Positions 17,745 through 28,411 of a stretch of 64,000 nt of DNA are shown one piece after another. The DNA is from Rachicladosporium sp. CCFEE 5018 (lineage: Eukaryota > Ascomycota > Dothideomycetes > Cladosporiales > Cladosporiaceae). The position numbers and the translations under genes were made by a program. Below the pieces are notes generated by a model, which had not been told where the DNA came from, ran no database searches, and was given only the letters and a program-made list of their open reading frames with translations. Where the stretch lies: positions 612,210 to 676,209 of the forward strand of contig KZ111158.1 in NCBI GenBank assembly GCA_002077045.2. The letters are read 5' to 3'. Within the stretch, counting starts at the first letter, position 1. Every line of letters begins with the position of its first letter.

Positions 17745-19316
17745 ATGCGCGACTTCGCAGCCTTCCTCGCATTGCCTGCGACGCTTTTGTGCTTCATCGC
17801 ATCAAATGGCGCCGCAGCAGACGCACTTGAGTGGCCTTACAATCTCCCGCCGACAGTCAAGTACCACCCAGAGCATGAGCCTCTCGTGAAGCGACAGCTC
17901 GAGGCGAAGGAGAAGCTGGCGTCGCAAAGACCTGTCGGCATGCGCAAAATGAGTGAGGACGAGGGCGAGATGTTCTACATGCATTACTGGGACTTCGGAG
18001 ACAAGGCGGACGAAGCGGACTCGACTGGTAGAGGGGGCGCAACGCTTTCGAGCAACACATCGATATCGCTATCAGCACCGCTAGCGCCACACTTCTCGGG
18101 GCGCCGTGGCTATGGACTGTCCGGCCGCAGCATATTCGCGCGACAATGGGGAGCTTGTCCGGCAGGATCAGCCAGCTGCACGAGCATTGACCGACCAAAC
18201 AGCTGCTGTCAGACTGGAGAAATCTGTATCATTGTGTCAGACACTGGCAACGGAGACGCGGGCTGCTGTCCGCAGGGCGAGACTTGTGGAAATACCATCT
18301 CGAGTTGCGATGCATCGGCAGGGCAGACACAATGTTCCGGTGCGGGCAGTGGGGGCTGTTGTATCGCCGGATATACTTGCTACGATGTTGGGTGTGTGCT
18401 GGCCAATACGCAGACAGTGGTCACAACACTTCCCGTGGAGACTGTGACGACTGGACAAAGCAGCTCGCAGACCTTCTCGACTGCTTCCGGGACGAGTGTG
18501 GGTGTCGCCGGAGTCGGCTCTGTGTATACGACCACGATATTTCAGGTATCGACTGCCACTGCGCCAGGATCGACTGGGACTGTGACGTCGGTGACAACAG
18601 TCACACTTGCACCATCCTCGAGCCCGGGCACAACTGTGATTGCCGGACAAGGCCCACTGACTTGTTCACCCGGATTCCAAAGCTGTCCAGCTTCATTGGG
18701 AGGTGGGTGTTGCCAATCCGGCTACGCATGCGGTGCTGTAGCGTGTGGAACAGCCACGACTTCTACTACGACTGAAGCCTCAGCGCTCCCGCCAGCACGA
18801 CCCACATCAAGCGCAGACTCCACTGTAGTTGTCGCAGGCGGACTAACGACGGCCGCTTCATCGACGTCGCTGATCAACAACGACAATTGCCCGACAGGCT
18901 TCTACGTCTGCTCCGCCTACTACATCGGCGGCTGCTGCCGAGTCGGTCGCGACTGCGCTTCCACCAGCTGCCCAGCCAGCGAGAGCACTGCGGTCGTCTC
19001 GTCAGGCGTCACGGTCGTTGCACCAGCCGGAGCGACGCAGTATTCGACGACCACTGTTGGGGGTGCGAGTAGTGGCGCCAGTGCTGCTGCTGGCACGCAA
19101 GGGAACTGCGCGAATGGTTTCTACTTGTGCGGTGCTGATCAGGGAGGGGGCTGCTGTGCTTCCGGGTATGTCTGTGGGACGTCGATTTGCGCTGCGACGG
19201 CTAGTGGAGTTGCTGGGCAAGCGAAGACGACGCCGAGTGAGGGGAGTATATTGGGATTGGCGTGGAGTCTAGTTGTTGTTGGTGTTGTGAGTCTCGCGGG
19301 GATGGTGCTTTTGTGA
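17745..19316 (+). CDS. Secreted Cys-rich repeat protein with predicted GPI anchor
   Basis: A protein of 523 residues from a single exon. It has an N-terminal signal peptide of about 25 residues (FLALPATLLCFIASNGAAAD), a linker ending in a possible Kex2 site near residue 50 (LVKRQLEAK), a Ser/Thr-rich body and a hydrophobic end (LAWSLVVVGVVSLAGMVLL) typical of GPI attachment. There are at least five cysteine modules of the form C-x(2)-G-x(3)-C-x(5,7)-GGCC-x-x-G-x-x-C-x(4,5)-C: near residues 137-185, 192-217, 305-335, 382-410 and 455-485. CC pairs are embedded in GGCCQSGYACG, GGCCRVGRDC and GGCCASGYVCG. Thr/Ser linkers between them are probably O-mannosylated. It is likely a cell-wall protein. 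The modules resemble chitin-binding or EGF-like knots only loosely, so ligand binding is not claimed. Confidence 0.8.
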   Translation: MRDFAAFLALPATLLCFIASNGAAADALEWPYNLPPTVKYHPEHEPLVKRQLEAKEKLASQRPVGMRKMSEDEGEMFYMHYWDFGDKADEADSTGRGGATLSSNTSISLSAPLAPHFSGRRGYGLSGRSIFARQWGACPAGSASCTSIDRPNSCCQTGEICIIVSDTGNGDAGCCPQGETCGNTISSCDASAGQTQCSGAGSGGCCIAGYTCYDVGCVLANTQTVVTTLPVETVTTGQSSSQTFSTASGTSVGVAGVGSVYTTTIFQVSTATAPGSTGTVTSVTTVTLAPSSSPGTTVIAGQGPLTCSPGFQSCPASLGGGCCQSGYACGAVACGTATTSTTTEASALPPARPTSSADSTVVVAGGLTTAASSTSLINNDNCPTGFYVCSAYYIGGCCRVGRDCASTSCPASESTAVVSSGVTVVAPAGATQYSTTTVGGASSGASAAAGTQGNCANGFYLCGADQGGGCCASGYVCGTSICAATASGVAGQAKTTPSEGSILGLAWSLVVVGVVSLAGMVLL

Positions 19317-19597
19317 TCGTGAGGGCAATGATTCAGCCTTCGAGCGACTATATAAGATTGTACATGACCTCTACGAGACTATCATCAATACCGAAAAGAG
19401 ATCTGTGTCGATCTCTGCGTCTTTGTACTGGTTATTTCCAGCGCCATACTCGGCATCACATGTCAATGGCTAGAGTGTGGGGTCAAGATTGCACTACCTA
19501 CTCGGTCCCTTGAAACCCTCCCGGATCTCATACCCTCTGCGTCCAGTCTTATGCTGCCACAGCAAGTCTCCTTGACGGACAGATCTCCGCCGTAGTG

Positions 19598-20818
19598 ATG
19601 GTGAGAGACTGCCCTGCCGGAGTCCAATGTCTTGCAAGCTGACTTCCCTCCCCACAGGCCTCCCCCCGCCAGCCCCGCAGCAACAGCAAGCACCGCTCCT
19701 CCACTAACCTCTCGAACCTCCGTCTCGCGCCGCTGTCCGCTCGATTCGCCGACACAGCGCCGAAGAAGACGTCGGCTCCTCGATCGCCGTATGAAGAAGC
19801 TGCGGACTTTACCTTCGCCCGACATGACGCTTCGTACATTGGTGGGAAGTCTGCGCCAACAACGCCAGGGGTGTTGAGCAGATCGGGCAGTCGGAGACAC
19901 ATGGCCGGGGGACTGAGCAGACGGGGCTCGCTTTACGACGATCAGGGCGAGGAGGTGGCAGGTGGAGACGAAGGCTTGGGTGTAGGCGGCGGGATGGTGA
20001 AGGCAAAGAGCGAAGCTACGTTGGCGACGAGGGAGAGGCTCGCTGGGTATGGTGTTCCTCTACGAAAGCGGCAATCTGGCCAGCAAAGGAGCAGAACGAA
20101 TGGCACGACTACGCCCGGGGTGCGGAGCCGTGTGCAGCATAATGAAGATTGGCTAAGCCGTGCAACGACGGCTACGAACGCCTTGCTGCAGGAGAGCAAA
20201 GGGCAGACTTGGATCGCGACACGCGACTCCTCGGCCTCTCTTCATCTAGCGTCCAGCGAAGATGACGACGCTGACGAGGGCTACGAAGAGATGGCCGCCA
20301 GTGCAATCCCGCAGTCACGGCCTCGCACCGCCGCATCGACTTCGGTGACCCCTCGGCCCCAAACCTGGGGCTCACGCTTCGGCTCTCGTCCTGCTTCTCG
20401 TCGGACGAGTAGACGCGGGAGCGTCTCTCGCACGCCCGGTGTACCAGTCGCAGAGTCATCGGCTACGTACTTCGACCATCCAGCTCTCAACGAGGTCTCC
20501 TCCCCAACCTCCTCCCGGAGCGCCTCACCCGATGTCAACGAAGCTGAGCTCGAAGCCCTGACCCAGAATCAAGCCACCGGATTCGGCGGGTTGGTGGATA
20601 GGGTCATGGGCTTTAGCATCTTCGGCACTGCGGAGAGCGAGGAAAGCGGTGCTGACACTGAGCTTGACCGGCAACGCAACAGGGACCAAGCTGTACCGAG
20701 ACGGAGAGCGCAGCTACCGCCACCGCCTGCGAGGCAGAATACTGCTGAGGGGGAGCAGGTGGGGTTGTGGGAGGATGCGGCGTGGTTGTTGAGTGTGGCC
20801 GGGCGGGCGTTGACTTGA
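19598..20818 (+). CDS. DUF3984 family protein with an ATG-only first coding exon
   Basis: The coding sequence is 19598-19600 joined to 19658-20818, giving 387 residues. The open frame runs upstream past several sense codons to a CCCACAG acceptor at 19657, and the nearest usable ATG in phase lies directly before a GTGAGA donor at 19601. The 57-nt intron has a GCTGAC branch point. The protein begins MASPRQPRSNSKHRSS, then NLRLAPLSARFADTAP, then the DUF3984 landmark HDASYIGGKSAPTTPGVLSR. It has an acidic EDDDADEGYEEM patch and ends EGEQVGLWEDAAWLLSVAG, matching the conserved C-terminus of this ascomycete family. Its biochemical function is unknown. The protein is mostly disordered and Ser/Arg-rich. 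Confidence 0.82.
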
Positions 20819-21065
20819 GAAACATGTGCGTTCCAAAGCGTATACTACCACGACATTGGTGAGCTGACTCTGTATGAGCACCTGATGACTACCCGATAAA
20901 ATTCATGCCAATTCTCCATCCCGGAAACGTCGGGAGGTCAGCAAGATCACAGAGCTTGGCTCGAAAATCTCTCACTTTTCATATCATCCTTCTCTCCGCA
21001 GCATCAAAGCGACACGAGCTTACGATTTCGCCTCGATTGACCAGAATTCAAGCGCTATACATAAG

Positions 21066-21532
21066 ATGAAGCACCAGTCAGACGACAGACTCCCGCTGAG
21101 TCCTCTCCTCCGTCTATCAACAGAGCTGCGTCTCCAGATCTACGACCATCTCTTCGCCTCCAGCCTCGGCTGCCTCACGTACTCCAACCAGAAACACCAC
21201 CTTTACCCCTTAACCCCGCTCCTCCAAGTCTGCAGCACCATCCGTCTCGAAGCTCTTGAGCCCTGGACCATATACTCACCAAATCGAGGGACGAAGTGCG
21301 GCAACCACGCCATGCCGAGTTTCCGGCTTTAGAGATCCGCCAGCGGCCTCGAGAGAACGGAGCTTCATGGGAATATCGTCACTTCTGGGCGGGGGAGCGA
21401 AATGCCTACCTCAGTATCATGGAAAAGCAGCTTGGTACGCTGATTCAGTATGGTTGTAGTCTCGGTGAGGACGGTCTAGTGAGCAGCACGATCTTTGGTG
21501 CCGACGATGAGCCTAGACCTTGGCCGGAGTGA
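21066..21532 (+). pseudogene. LPxELRxxIY family copy A, frameshifted
   Basis: The frame starts MKHQSDDR and gives LLRLSTELRLQIYDHLFASS, then YPLTPLLQVCSTIRLEALEPW, the family N-terminal half. It then runs out of frame and stops at 21332. The C-terminal half (RPRENGASWEYRHFWAGE, ending EPRPWPE, stop at 21532) continues in another frame. The switch is near 21270-21290, with no splice signals there, and fits a one-base deletion. Order and spacing match the intact copy B next door, so this is a recently broken gene. It belongs to a short lineage-specific family with an F-box-like/2EXR-like N-terminal motif; no function is known. Confidence 0.75.
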
Positions 21533-21912
21533 GTGCCGTGGTGAGGGTACGTCATGGATATACCAAGTCTGCAAATCAAAGGCATTTCCGCTCTGGACCA
21601 CTGGCGGCTTAAGCAGTTGAATGGATGTTACTGGTTCCGAAGTCTACCACTGCAGATCTACTGAAGGGGTGCGTGGTCACCGAAAGTCGCACATGAAAAC
21701 CCAACCACTCACCGCATTCATAGAGGTCAACAGACATGTACTTTGACTCACATGTCATGCTCGCGGGATCTCTTAAACTTTTGCCACTGGCACTCATCGT
21801 TCGCCGCAAAGGATACTGTTCTTTTTCGATTTCGATTCGGTGTCGACCACTGGTAGCTAGCGTCTCTACAAAGCCGTCTTAGTCTTCTACTCCGGCGACG
21901 AGTATTGGAACT
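21533..21912. other. Spacer between family copies A and B
   Basis: A 380-bp spacer. No conserved ORF or repeat was recognised. It should contain the copy B promoter. Confidence 0.4.
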
Positions 21913-22527
21913 ATGGCAACACAGCCTGTCATCAAGTCATCGACCACGAGGAACCCAAGATCAAACCTGAGCATGCTGCTCCGGCTGCCAACAGAGCTAC
22001 GACTCATCATCTACGAACATCTCTTTGAAACCTGCTTCGAGTCGCCCAAGCAGGCCCGACGACAAGAGCTGTATCCTCTGCCCCCGATCTTCCGGGTGTG
22101 CACTACCATTTGCTCCGAAGCTCTCATGCCGTGGATCACATGCCTTGAATCCATGGATGGCGAAATTCGCCAATTGCGCTTCGCTTCCGACTGTCTGCTT
22201 CCATACAGAACTCGCCAGAGGCAGGTATACGAGCGCTATGAGTATTTCCGCACTTGCTTGGACCAGATCTCTGTGCTGATCAGTTATGCAACATCTGTCT
22301 GCAAAGATGGGGTGCGAATTCACGACAGGTACACCAGCTATGGCAGGTGGATGCCTTGGCCGGAATTCCCACCGCCTGAAGCGCTGGATAATTGGTGTTG
22401 TGCGGACTTGGATGATCCATTACAGTATCCGGACGAGTCTATCAGGCAGAGGGACGCGCACTTTGGGTACAGGGCCCGTGGGGCAGAGGAGCCGACATGT
22501 AATGCTACCGCAGAACAGGAGGCGTGA
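21913..22527 (+). CDS. LPxELRxxIY family protein, copy B (intact)
   Basis: A single-exon protein of 204 residues. The conserved block is at about residues 20-80: MLLRLPTELRLIIYEHLFE, a variable loop, then YPLPPIFRVCTTICSEALMPW, followed by ITCLESMDGEIRQLRF. The second half is charged and aromatic (YERYEYFRTCLDQISVL, then GRWMPWPEFPPPEALDNW). There is no signal peptide or membrane segment. The LPxELRxxIYxxLF motif resembles the first helix of fungal F-box-like and 2EXR-type domains, which would suggest a protein-binding adaptor, but no other F-box element is clear. It lies 380 bp from copy A and about 270 bp from copy C, on the same strand. Confidence 0.75.
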   Translation: MATQPVIKSSTTRNPRSNLSMLLRLPTELRLIIYEHLFETCFESPKQARRQELYPLPPIFRVCTTICSEALMPWITCLESMDGEIRQLRFASDCLLPYRTRQRQVYERYEYFRTCLDQISVLISYATSVCKDGVRIHDRYTSYGRWMPWPEFPPPEALDNWCCADLDDPLQYPDESIRQRDAHFGYRARGAEEPTCNATAEQEA

Positions 22528-22799
22528 CACGATTTCTGGTCAGCACGAAAGGTCCAGAATTCTGGCGCCGTTGGTCTATGGCTCTCCAGCGGGCATGTGG
22601 TCAAGTGTGACCACTCACTCCACATATATAGGTCAACGAAGCACAGCCTTGGCACTTAAAAGGGATGTTAATGAATATCTGGACCTGCTGCATGCAACGA
22701 TAGCACTTGCACAGCACCAAACAATATCGACACCCGAACATTTTGGTAGCGAAAACAGGTTCCAGCCTCATGTGATCGTCCGAAAATATCGATTTGGCG

Positions 22800-23267
22800 A
22801 TGGATTCTATCGCAAAGGTGGCACGTATTCCTTCTGAACCCTTGCGGTCAAGTCTGCTGCTCAGCCTGCCCACAGAGCTTCGTCTCATGATCTACGACAT
22901 CCTCTTCGACTCGATCCTCAGTCCCCTTCGCGGGGCTCAGGGACGACAAAGCTACCCCATCCCACCCATCTTCCAAGTCTGCTCATCTCTCCGCCTTGAA
23001 GCTCTCAAGCCATGGATCAGATGCCTCGAGGCTCTCAAGCTTATAGTCCGGGAACTACGCTACGTGTCCCCGTTTTCTCGTCGCCTACATCACGAAGCGC
23101 AGGGACGGTATCAGCACCGTCGCATGGAGGTGCAAGATCGCCTTGACTTCTATTTTATCTGGGAGAGGCAGCTCAAGGTACTGGCGACCTATGGTGCTGC
23201 TATTCGAGAGCCTGGGGCAGAAGATTTCGTTATGCCTGAGCCCTGGCCGGACTGCCCCATCCGCTGA
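22800..23267 (+). CDS. LPxELRxxIY family protein, copy C (intact)
   Basis: A protein of 155 residues. The first ATG in frame is at 22800 (MDSIAKVARIPSEPL). The family block is LLLSLPTELRLMIYDILFDS, then YPIPPIFQVCSSLRLEALKPW, IRCLEALKLIVRELRYV, and a helix-rich end (WERQLKVLATYGAAIREPG) closing in PEPWPDCPIR. It is closest in wording to copies A, B and D, forming subgroup 1 (the YPLPPIFRVC type). The protein is soluble and mostly helical by eye. Function unknown. Confidence 0.72.
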   Translation: MDSIAKVARIPSEPLRSSLLLSLPTELRLMIYDILFDSILSPLRGAQGRQSYPIPPIFQVCSSLRLEALKPWIRCLEALKLIVRELRYVSPFSRRLHHEAQGRYQHRRMEVQDRLDFYFIWERQLKVLATYGAAIREPGAEDFVMPEPWPDCPIR

Positions 23268-23651
23268 CAAGGTTTGAGGCTGCGAAGTTTCTGACTGAGA
23301 GAGTGCGCGGAATTGGTCGTCCTCTGTAAACAATTAATATATGATGACTTGGGCATTGGGAACGGCCCGACCGCGATTGCAAAAGGGGAGGCATTACGCT
23401 TTTCGTCATCAGCTACAAGAGTTCAGGATTCGACAATGTATGTGTCTGTTCTTTGGCGCGCATTTCATCAAGGTGACCATTTGCCTTTCATGCATAGGTC
23501 AGCAAAGCGCACGACATTCGCGCCTAACATTTCCATACAGCTTGGGTATTGTCCTGCACAATGCTACTTGATGGTCGGAACGATCTATTCACAATCAAGA
23601 TCAGCAACCTGATCGATTATCTGTCCCCCATTCAGGTCGAAGACTCCAGCC
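23268..23651. other. Spacer between family copies C and D
   Basis: A 384-bp spacer. Two short overlapping ORFs here have no family motifs. Nothing else was recognised. Confidence 0.4.
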
Positions 23652-24197
23652 ATGCCAAGAATAACGATCTTCAAGCGACCAGTCAGGAACCCTCGGCGAT
23701 GTCCGCTGCTCCAACTACCTGCAGAGCTACGCATCATCATCTTCGACCACCTCTTCGACTGGATTTTGGAAACCCTCCCATATATCCCACGACGCTACTG
23801 CTACCCCCTGCCCCCAATCTTCCGCATCTGCAAAACCCTACGAAACGAAGCCTTCCAGCCCTGGACAGGTCGACTACGAAGCCTCTCTCTCGAAGTCCAA
23901 GCCTCTCGCCTTGACAGCTATACCTCCACAGAGCTAGCTGAGTTGCACTTCCCCACCCCAGCGCTCTATGTCGACGCATGGCGCGAGTTCAGCTGCTTCC
24001 TCCTTTGGCAGAAGCAGCTCACGACACTAGAGCTATATAGCACGGTAGTCCGCTCCGATGAGTTAGGAACTGACAGAGCCGAGTACTGGCTTACCGATTG
24101 GAGCAATGCACTACGTCCGTGGCCGAGACTATATCCCTGGCCGCCGATGAGTCTGGGAGGGCGGAATCATGATCGGCAGGAGTTCGAAGGCGTATAG
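23652..24197 (+). CDS. LPxELRxxIY family protein, copy D (intact)
   Basis: A protein of 181 residues. The family block is LLQLPAELRIIIFDHLFDWI, then YPLPPIFRICKTLRNEAFQPW and LEVQASRLDSY. The later part has FLLWQKQLTTLELYSTVVRS, aligned with the EKQLGTLIQYG and ERQLKVLATYG elements of copies A and C, and a Trp/Pro-rich end (LRPWPRLYPWPPMSLGG). The shared second motif shows that all these proteins have the same two-part architecture. Function unknown. Confidence 0.72.
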   Translation: MPRITIFKRPVRNPRRCPLLQLPAELRIIIFDHLFDWILETLPYIPRRYCYPLPPIFRICKTLRNEAFQPWTGRLRSLSLEVQASRLDSYTSTELAELHFPTPALYVDAWREFSCFLLWQKQLTTLELYSTVVRSDELGTDRAEYWLTDWSNALRPWPRLYPWPPMSLGGRNHDRQEFEGV

Positions 24198-24831
24198 AGA
24201 TGTATCTGCAGGGTTTGGGAAGGTGGGCACCAGGGTCGGTATTTGCTGAATGTCCGGGACGGGAGGCGCAGAAGGCACGGCGATCGAGATGGCGTGTTGT
24301 TGTAGATTTGACACTGACGTGTGCTGCTGGGGTTGTCAGGTCGCCAGTCTCGTTGTGGCGGCGAAGTAGTCATTGGATTGGCAGGCCGAGGCGTCAGTAG
24401 GAAAAGATGCGTGAGCGGTGGGGCACCGAGATAACATCAATTACACGCTCTGTACCGTAGGTGCTTGGGATATCGGTCAAATGCGGCGCCCTTCTACAGA
24501 GATGCGCAGCTCGCTCATCCCTGTAGCCAGAGTCACGAGCAAGCTAGATGTTCCTGATAGAGACAAACCATATTGGTGAGGTACACGCAGACGGGCTAGC
24601 TCGTGCGGTGACTTGTCACGCCGTCCCCCACCATTACTGCATTCATGCGACTCTACACCTTATAGTAACAAAGGACGGCTACTCTGAAAGTCAGCTGAAC
24701 CACTCGTTCTGGCTCGCGTGAGGTGTTGCGAATTGTCCAGTGAATTCCAGAAGAGCGCGCGAGTCAGGTGAGCTCAATCGACTTATGAGTCGAATTACAT
24801 GTGATCGCACGACACACACAACACCGCAATC
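24198..24831. other. Intergenic, MetRS upstream region
   Basis: A 634-bp gap between family copy D and the MetRS gene. No conserved ORF was seen. It holds the MetRS promoter. Confidence 0.4.
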
Positions 24832-26803
24832 ATGAACGGCAAACAGGACGTGATCCTGCCCCAAGCAGGCAAGAACAACGTCTTAATCACATCCGCGCTC
24901 CCATATGTCAACAATGTCCCTCATCTCGGCAATGTCATTGGATCAGTCCTGTCAGCAGATGTCTTTGCGAGGTATTGTAAAGCTCGAGGATATCCTACAC
25001 TCTTTGTCTGCGGGACCGACGAGTATGGCACAGCGACCGAGACGAAGGCGATAGAAGAGGGCGTCACGCCCCAGGAGCTCTGCGACAAGTACAACAAGCT
25101 GCACAAGGAGGTGTATGACTGGTTCAACATCGCATTCGACCACTTTGGACGCACGCCTACGCAACAACAGACCGATATCGCGCAGGATATCTTCACTAAG
25201 CTGCACCAAAATGAATACCTCGAGGAAAGGACGACCACACAGCCGTACTGCGAGAAGCACAAGGGTTTCCTGGCAGATCGCTTTGTGGAGGGGGAGTGCC
25301 CACTGTGTGGTTACAACGATGCTCGAGGTGATCAGTGCGACAAGTGTGGGAAGCTACTGGATCCGTTGGACCTCAAGAACCCGCGCTGCAAGCTCGACGG
25401 CTCGACTCCAGTCCCCCGAGAGACGAAGCACGTCTTCATTCTGCTAGATAAGCTTCAAGACAAGGTCAAAGCATGGTCAGAAGAGAGCTGCACCAAGGGC
25501 GCGTGGAGCGAGAACGGCATCAACATCACCAAAGCCTGGATCAAGGAAGGTTTGCACGGTCGAGGAATCACTCGAGATCTGAAGTGGGGTACTGCGGTGC
25601 CTTTGCCAGGCTACGAAGACAAGGTGCTGTACGTGTGGTTTGACGCTTGCATAGGCTATGTCTCGATCACAGCAAACTACACAGAGCACTGGGAGAAGTG
25701 GTGGCGGAATCCGGACGAGGTGAAGTTGTATCAGTTTATGGGCAAAGACAATGTACCCTAATGTACCCTTCCACACTGTCGTCTTCCCCTGCTCTCAGAT
25801 TGGCACCGGCGACAAGTGGACTATGCTGCATCATTTGTCAACGACTGAGTATCTGAACTACGAGAAGGGCAAGTTCTCGAAGTCGCGAGGCGTCGGCGTG
25901 TTCGGCAACAGTGCCAAGGCGACGGGCATCTCGTCGGATGTGTGGCGATACTTCCTACTTCTTCGCAGACCAGAGACTAGCGATACTGAGTTTGAGTGGG
26001 ATGGCTTTATTTCAGCGAACAACGGCGAGCTTGTGGCCAACTTCGGAAATTTCGTCAACCGCATCTTGAAGTTCGTCAACAGCGCCAACTACGACTCTGT
26101 CGTGCCACATCCGCCGAAGCTCGATCCGGGATCAGAGCTCGCGAAGGGACTTGAGCAGCATAAGAAGGAGGTCAACGAGAAGCTGAAGGAGTACCGAGAC
26201 CACTTCGAGGCCGTGCACCTCAAGCAAGCTCTGGTCACAGCCCGCGAGCTCTCATCACTCGGCAACTTCCTTCTCCAGAACAACAAGCTCGACAACGCAC
26301 TGTTCAATACCGAGCGAGAGCGATGCGATGCTGTCGTGTATCTCTGCATCCAGCACGTGCACCTTCTCGCAAGCGTCATTGCACCGTACCTTCCCGCCAC
26401 CACCGAGTCTATACTATCACAGCTACAGGCAGAGATGCTCCAAATACCCGATACCTGGGAAGCTACCTCGATACCTGGCGGCCACAAGATCGGTAAGGCG
26501 GAGCACCTGTTCAAGACTATCAAGCCCGAGAAAGAGAAGGAGTGGCGAGAGCTGTTCGGTGGCCAGGAGGCCCAGAAGATCAAAGCTGAGAAGGAGGCCA
26601 AGGCTGCGGCGCGGAAGGCTGACAAGGAGAAGAAGAAGGCCCGGAAGGCTGCGGAGAAGCCTGAGGGCGGTGATGCATCTGCTAATGATAAGCCGAGTGT
26701 TGAGGCTGTTGAGAAAGACGGTGCGCAGACGAATGCTAGTGCTGGGACGGCTGTGGAGGAGGTCACCGAGGGCACGAGGCAGGTCGCACTACAAACGAGC
26801 TGA
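24832..26803 (+). CDS. MES1: Cytosolic methionyl-tRNA synthetase, frame broken by a 10-bp tandem duplication
   Basis: MetRS charges tRNA-Met. The first frame (24832-25761) begins near the catalytic core: ALPYVNNVPHLGNVIGS contains the HIGH-type motif, followed by CGTDEYGTATETKA and the zinc knuckles CPLCGYNDARGDQCDKCG. The second frame (to 26803) has GKFSKSRGVGVF (KMSKS-type loop), LRRPETSDTEFEW and the anticodon-binding helices, then a Lys/Ala/Glu-rich tail. The frames meet at GKDNVP, where AATGTACCCT occurs twice in tandem (25750-25759 and 25760-25769). The duplication puts a TAA in frame after DNVP. With one unit the family sequence DNVPFHTVVFP is continuous and the protein would be 653 residues. 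No splice signals explain it. As the gene is normally essential, a sequence or assembly error, a paralogue elsewhere or a real null allele must be considered. Confidence 0.9.
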
Positions 26804-27221
26804 GCCTGAGAATAGATGGGGTGTATGAGCTATGAGTGTATCTGACGAACAAAAATGGCGTGGCGTTCCGGAGGGCCATCCGCAACGGATGTGGTAGAGT
26901 TGACTCTCAACGAGTCCTCGCTGATTATGGGACATGGCTGATAACGATAGCGAGAAGTAGAAAACGCTTTGAGACTCAGGGTGACATTCGGTCACGATTC
27001 CGGTTCACGTGTGTCATATTCGGCAGGAAAGCCAAAAGCGACATGACATGACCGCGCACATTCGCTCCACTGACTCCATGATACAGGTCATTCGCTTCGC
27101 CACACGACACTGACGCCGTAGTCTGGCATCTATATGTAGTGTCGACCCTCTCACATCCTGCGAGCTGCTTCACATCCTCAACCGGACGGCGATATTACCC
27201 GCCCTACAAACAACAGCCCGG
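26804..27221. other. Intergenic downstream of MetRS
   Basis: A 418-bp gap before family copy E. No conserved ORF or RNA gene was recognised. Confidence 0.4.
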
Positions 27222-27690
27222 ATGCAGATCGCAGCTCACGAGGAGATCGACCCGCTTGCGGCACAGGAGAGCCATACGAGCGCTAATGCGCATTCAGCGC
27301 GAGCTCAAAGTGTACAATGCTTTACGTCCGATGATGAAGCACATCAACCAGGGGCGCTGCTCCGTCTGCCTGCAGAAGCACGTGTGATCATCTACGAGCA
27401 TCTCTGCCCGTCGATCCTGTACCCAGACATGGAGAAATCACAATGCTACCCACTACTCCCGCTATTCGCTGCCTGAGAAGCTGTCATCGCGAATCCAACG
27501 GGGGCCTCCGTACTGCCACCAATGCCGGCGCCATGATCCCCTGTGGCTAAACTTCCATCGACGTCGGAACTGGCCAGGACGGATTAGGCTCTTGGAACAA
27601 TATGGCGCTCACGTACTCAGTGCTAGACAGTTTGAACGATTGATACCTGGTCGCTGGGATGCAAAGTGGCCGCAAGATTTCGCGCTGGTT
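27222..27690 (+). pseudogene. LPxELRxxIY family copy E, frameshifted and decayed
   Basis: The first frame (27222-27476) has LLRLPAEARVIIYEHLCPS, then CYPLLPLF, and stops early at 27474-27476. The expected continuation (IRCLRSCHRESNG) is in another frame. Farther on, ILEQYGAHVLSARQFERL followed by DAKWPQD (about 27590-27690) resembles the LGTLIQYG...PRPWPE end of copy A. ELR has become EAR in the core motif. The 5' part of the open frame adds about 45 unrelated residues. It is a decayed member of the local family. Confidence 0.6.
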
Positions 27691-28411
27691 CAGTGTCCGC
27701 GGCGAACAAAGGAGGTTGTTAGCAACATCAGACCGCTTTCGGGCGTTGCTATGCATCGCAACGACACGCAACAGGTCGAAGCTGGGCGTCTGTCGATGAG
27801 AGCCTGTCCACTAGAATGTCGCGGGAATGTTGCTCCTAGGGCGGGGCAAGACTGGCTCTCTTGCTGGAATAGCACTGTTGAGGCGACCCTTGGACGAATG
27901 CTTGGAGATGACAGATGGCCCAATGCACTATGGGTCAAACGCAGCCGATAAAATGCGGGGCGGGCGGCAGCTCTGATTATTGCGAAGCGTGCTCTGCCGA
28001 AGGCCCTCTGCTGAATGATATGGAGTAGCCTGAAAACAATCCTCGCCACCACGTAAACCGCAGGATGAACCGACATGCTGTCTCCCCTCAAGGCCCTCAT
28101 TCCATGGTCTGGACGTCATATGTCTTCCAGGGTTCATCCTAAAGCGCCATTCAATGACGGCCCTGGTGCTCGCCCCGTACGCATTCGGAGATGGCATATC
28201 AGACGCTAAGCGGTAGTCTTGCGCTGTCGTGATCACGTGAAGAGCACCAATCCCACTCTCTCGGTATTGTGGAGCATTTGGCTTCGTCCAATGCCCGAGG
28301 CGTTTGAAGTCATCGTCTTGATGATTCATAGTTGACCTCGACTATACATACCGTATTGCTGCCTGCTCATGGCAGTGCACTCCTCGCTACGACACCGGTC
28401 CGATAGCAACG
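27691..28411. other. Intergenic between family copies E and F
   Basis: About 720 bp with several overlapping ORFs (27690-28100 minus, 27928-28329 minus) that lack motifs and conflict with each other. Nothing is supported here. Confidence 0.4.

Noticed and set aside
25741..25780. An intron at the MetRS frame break
   Set aside because: The only removable segment is 10 bp, far too short for splicing, and it has no AG acceptor. A tandem duplication explains the sequence better.
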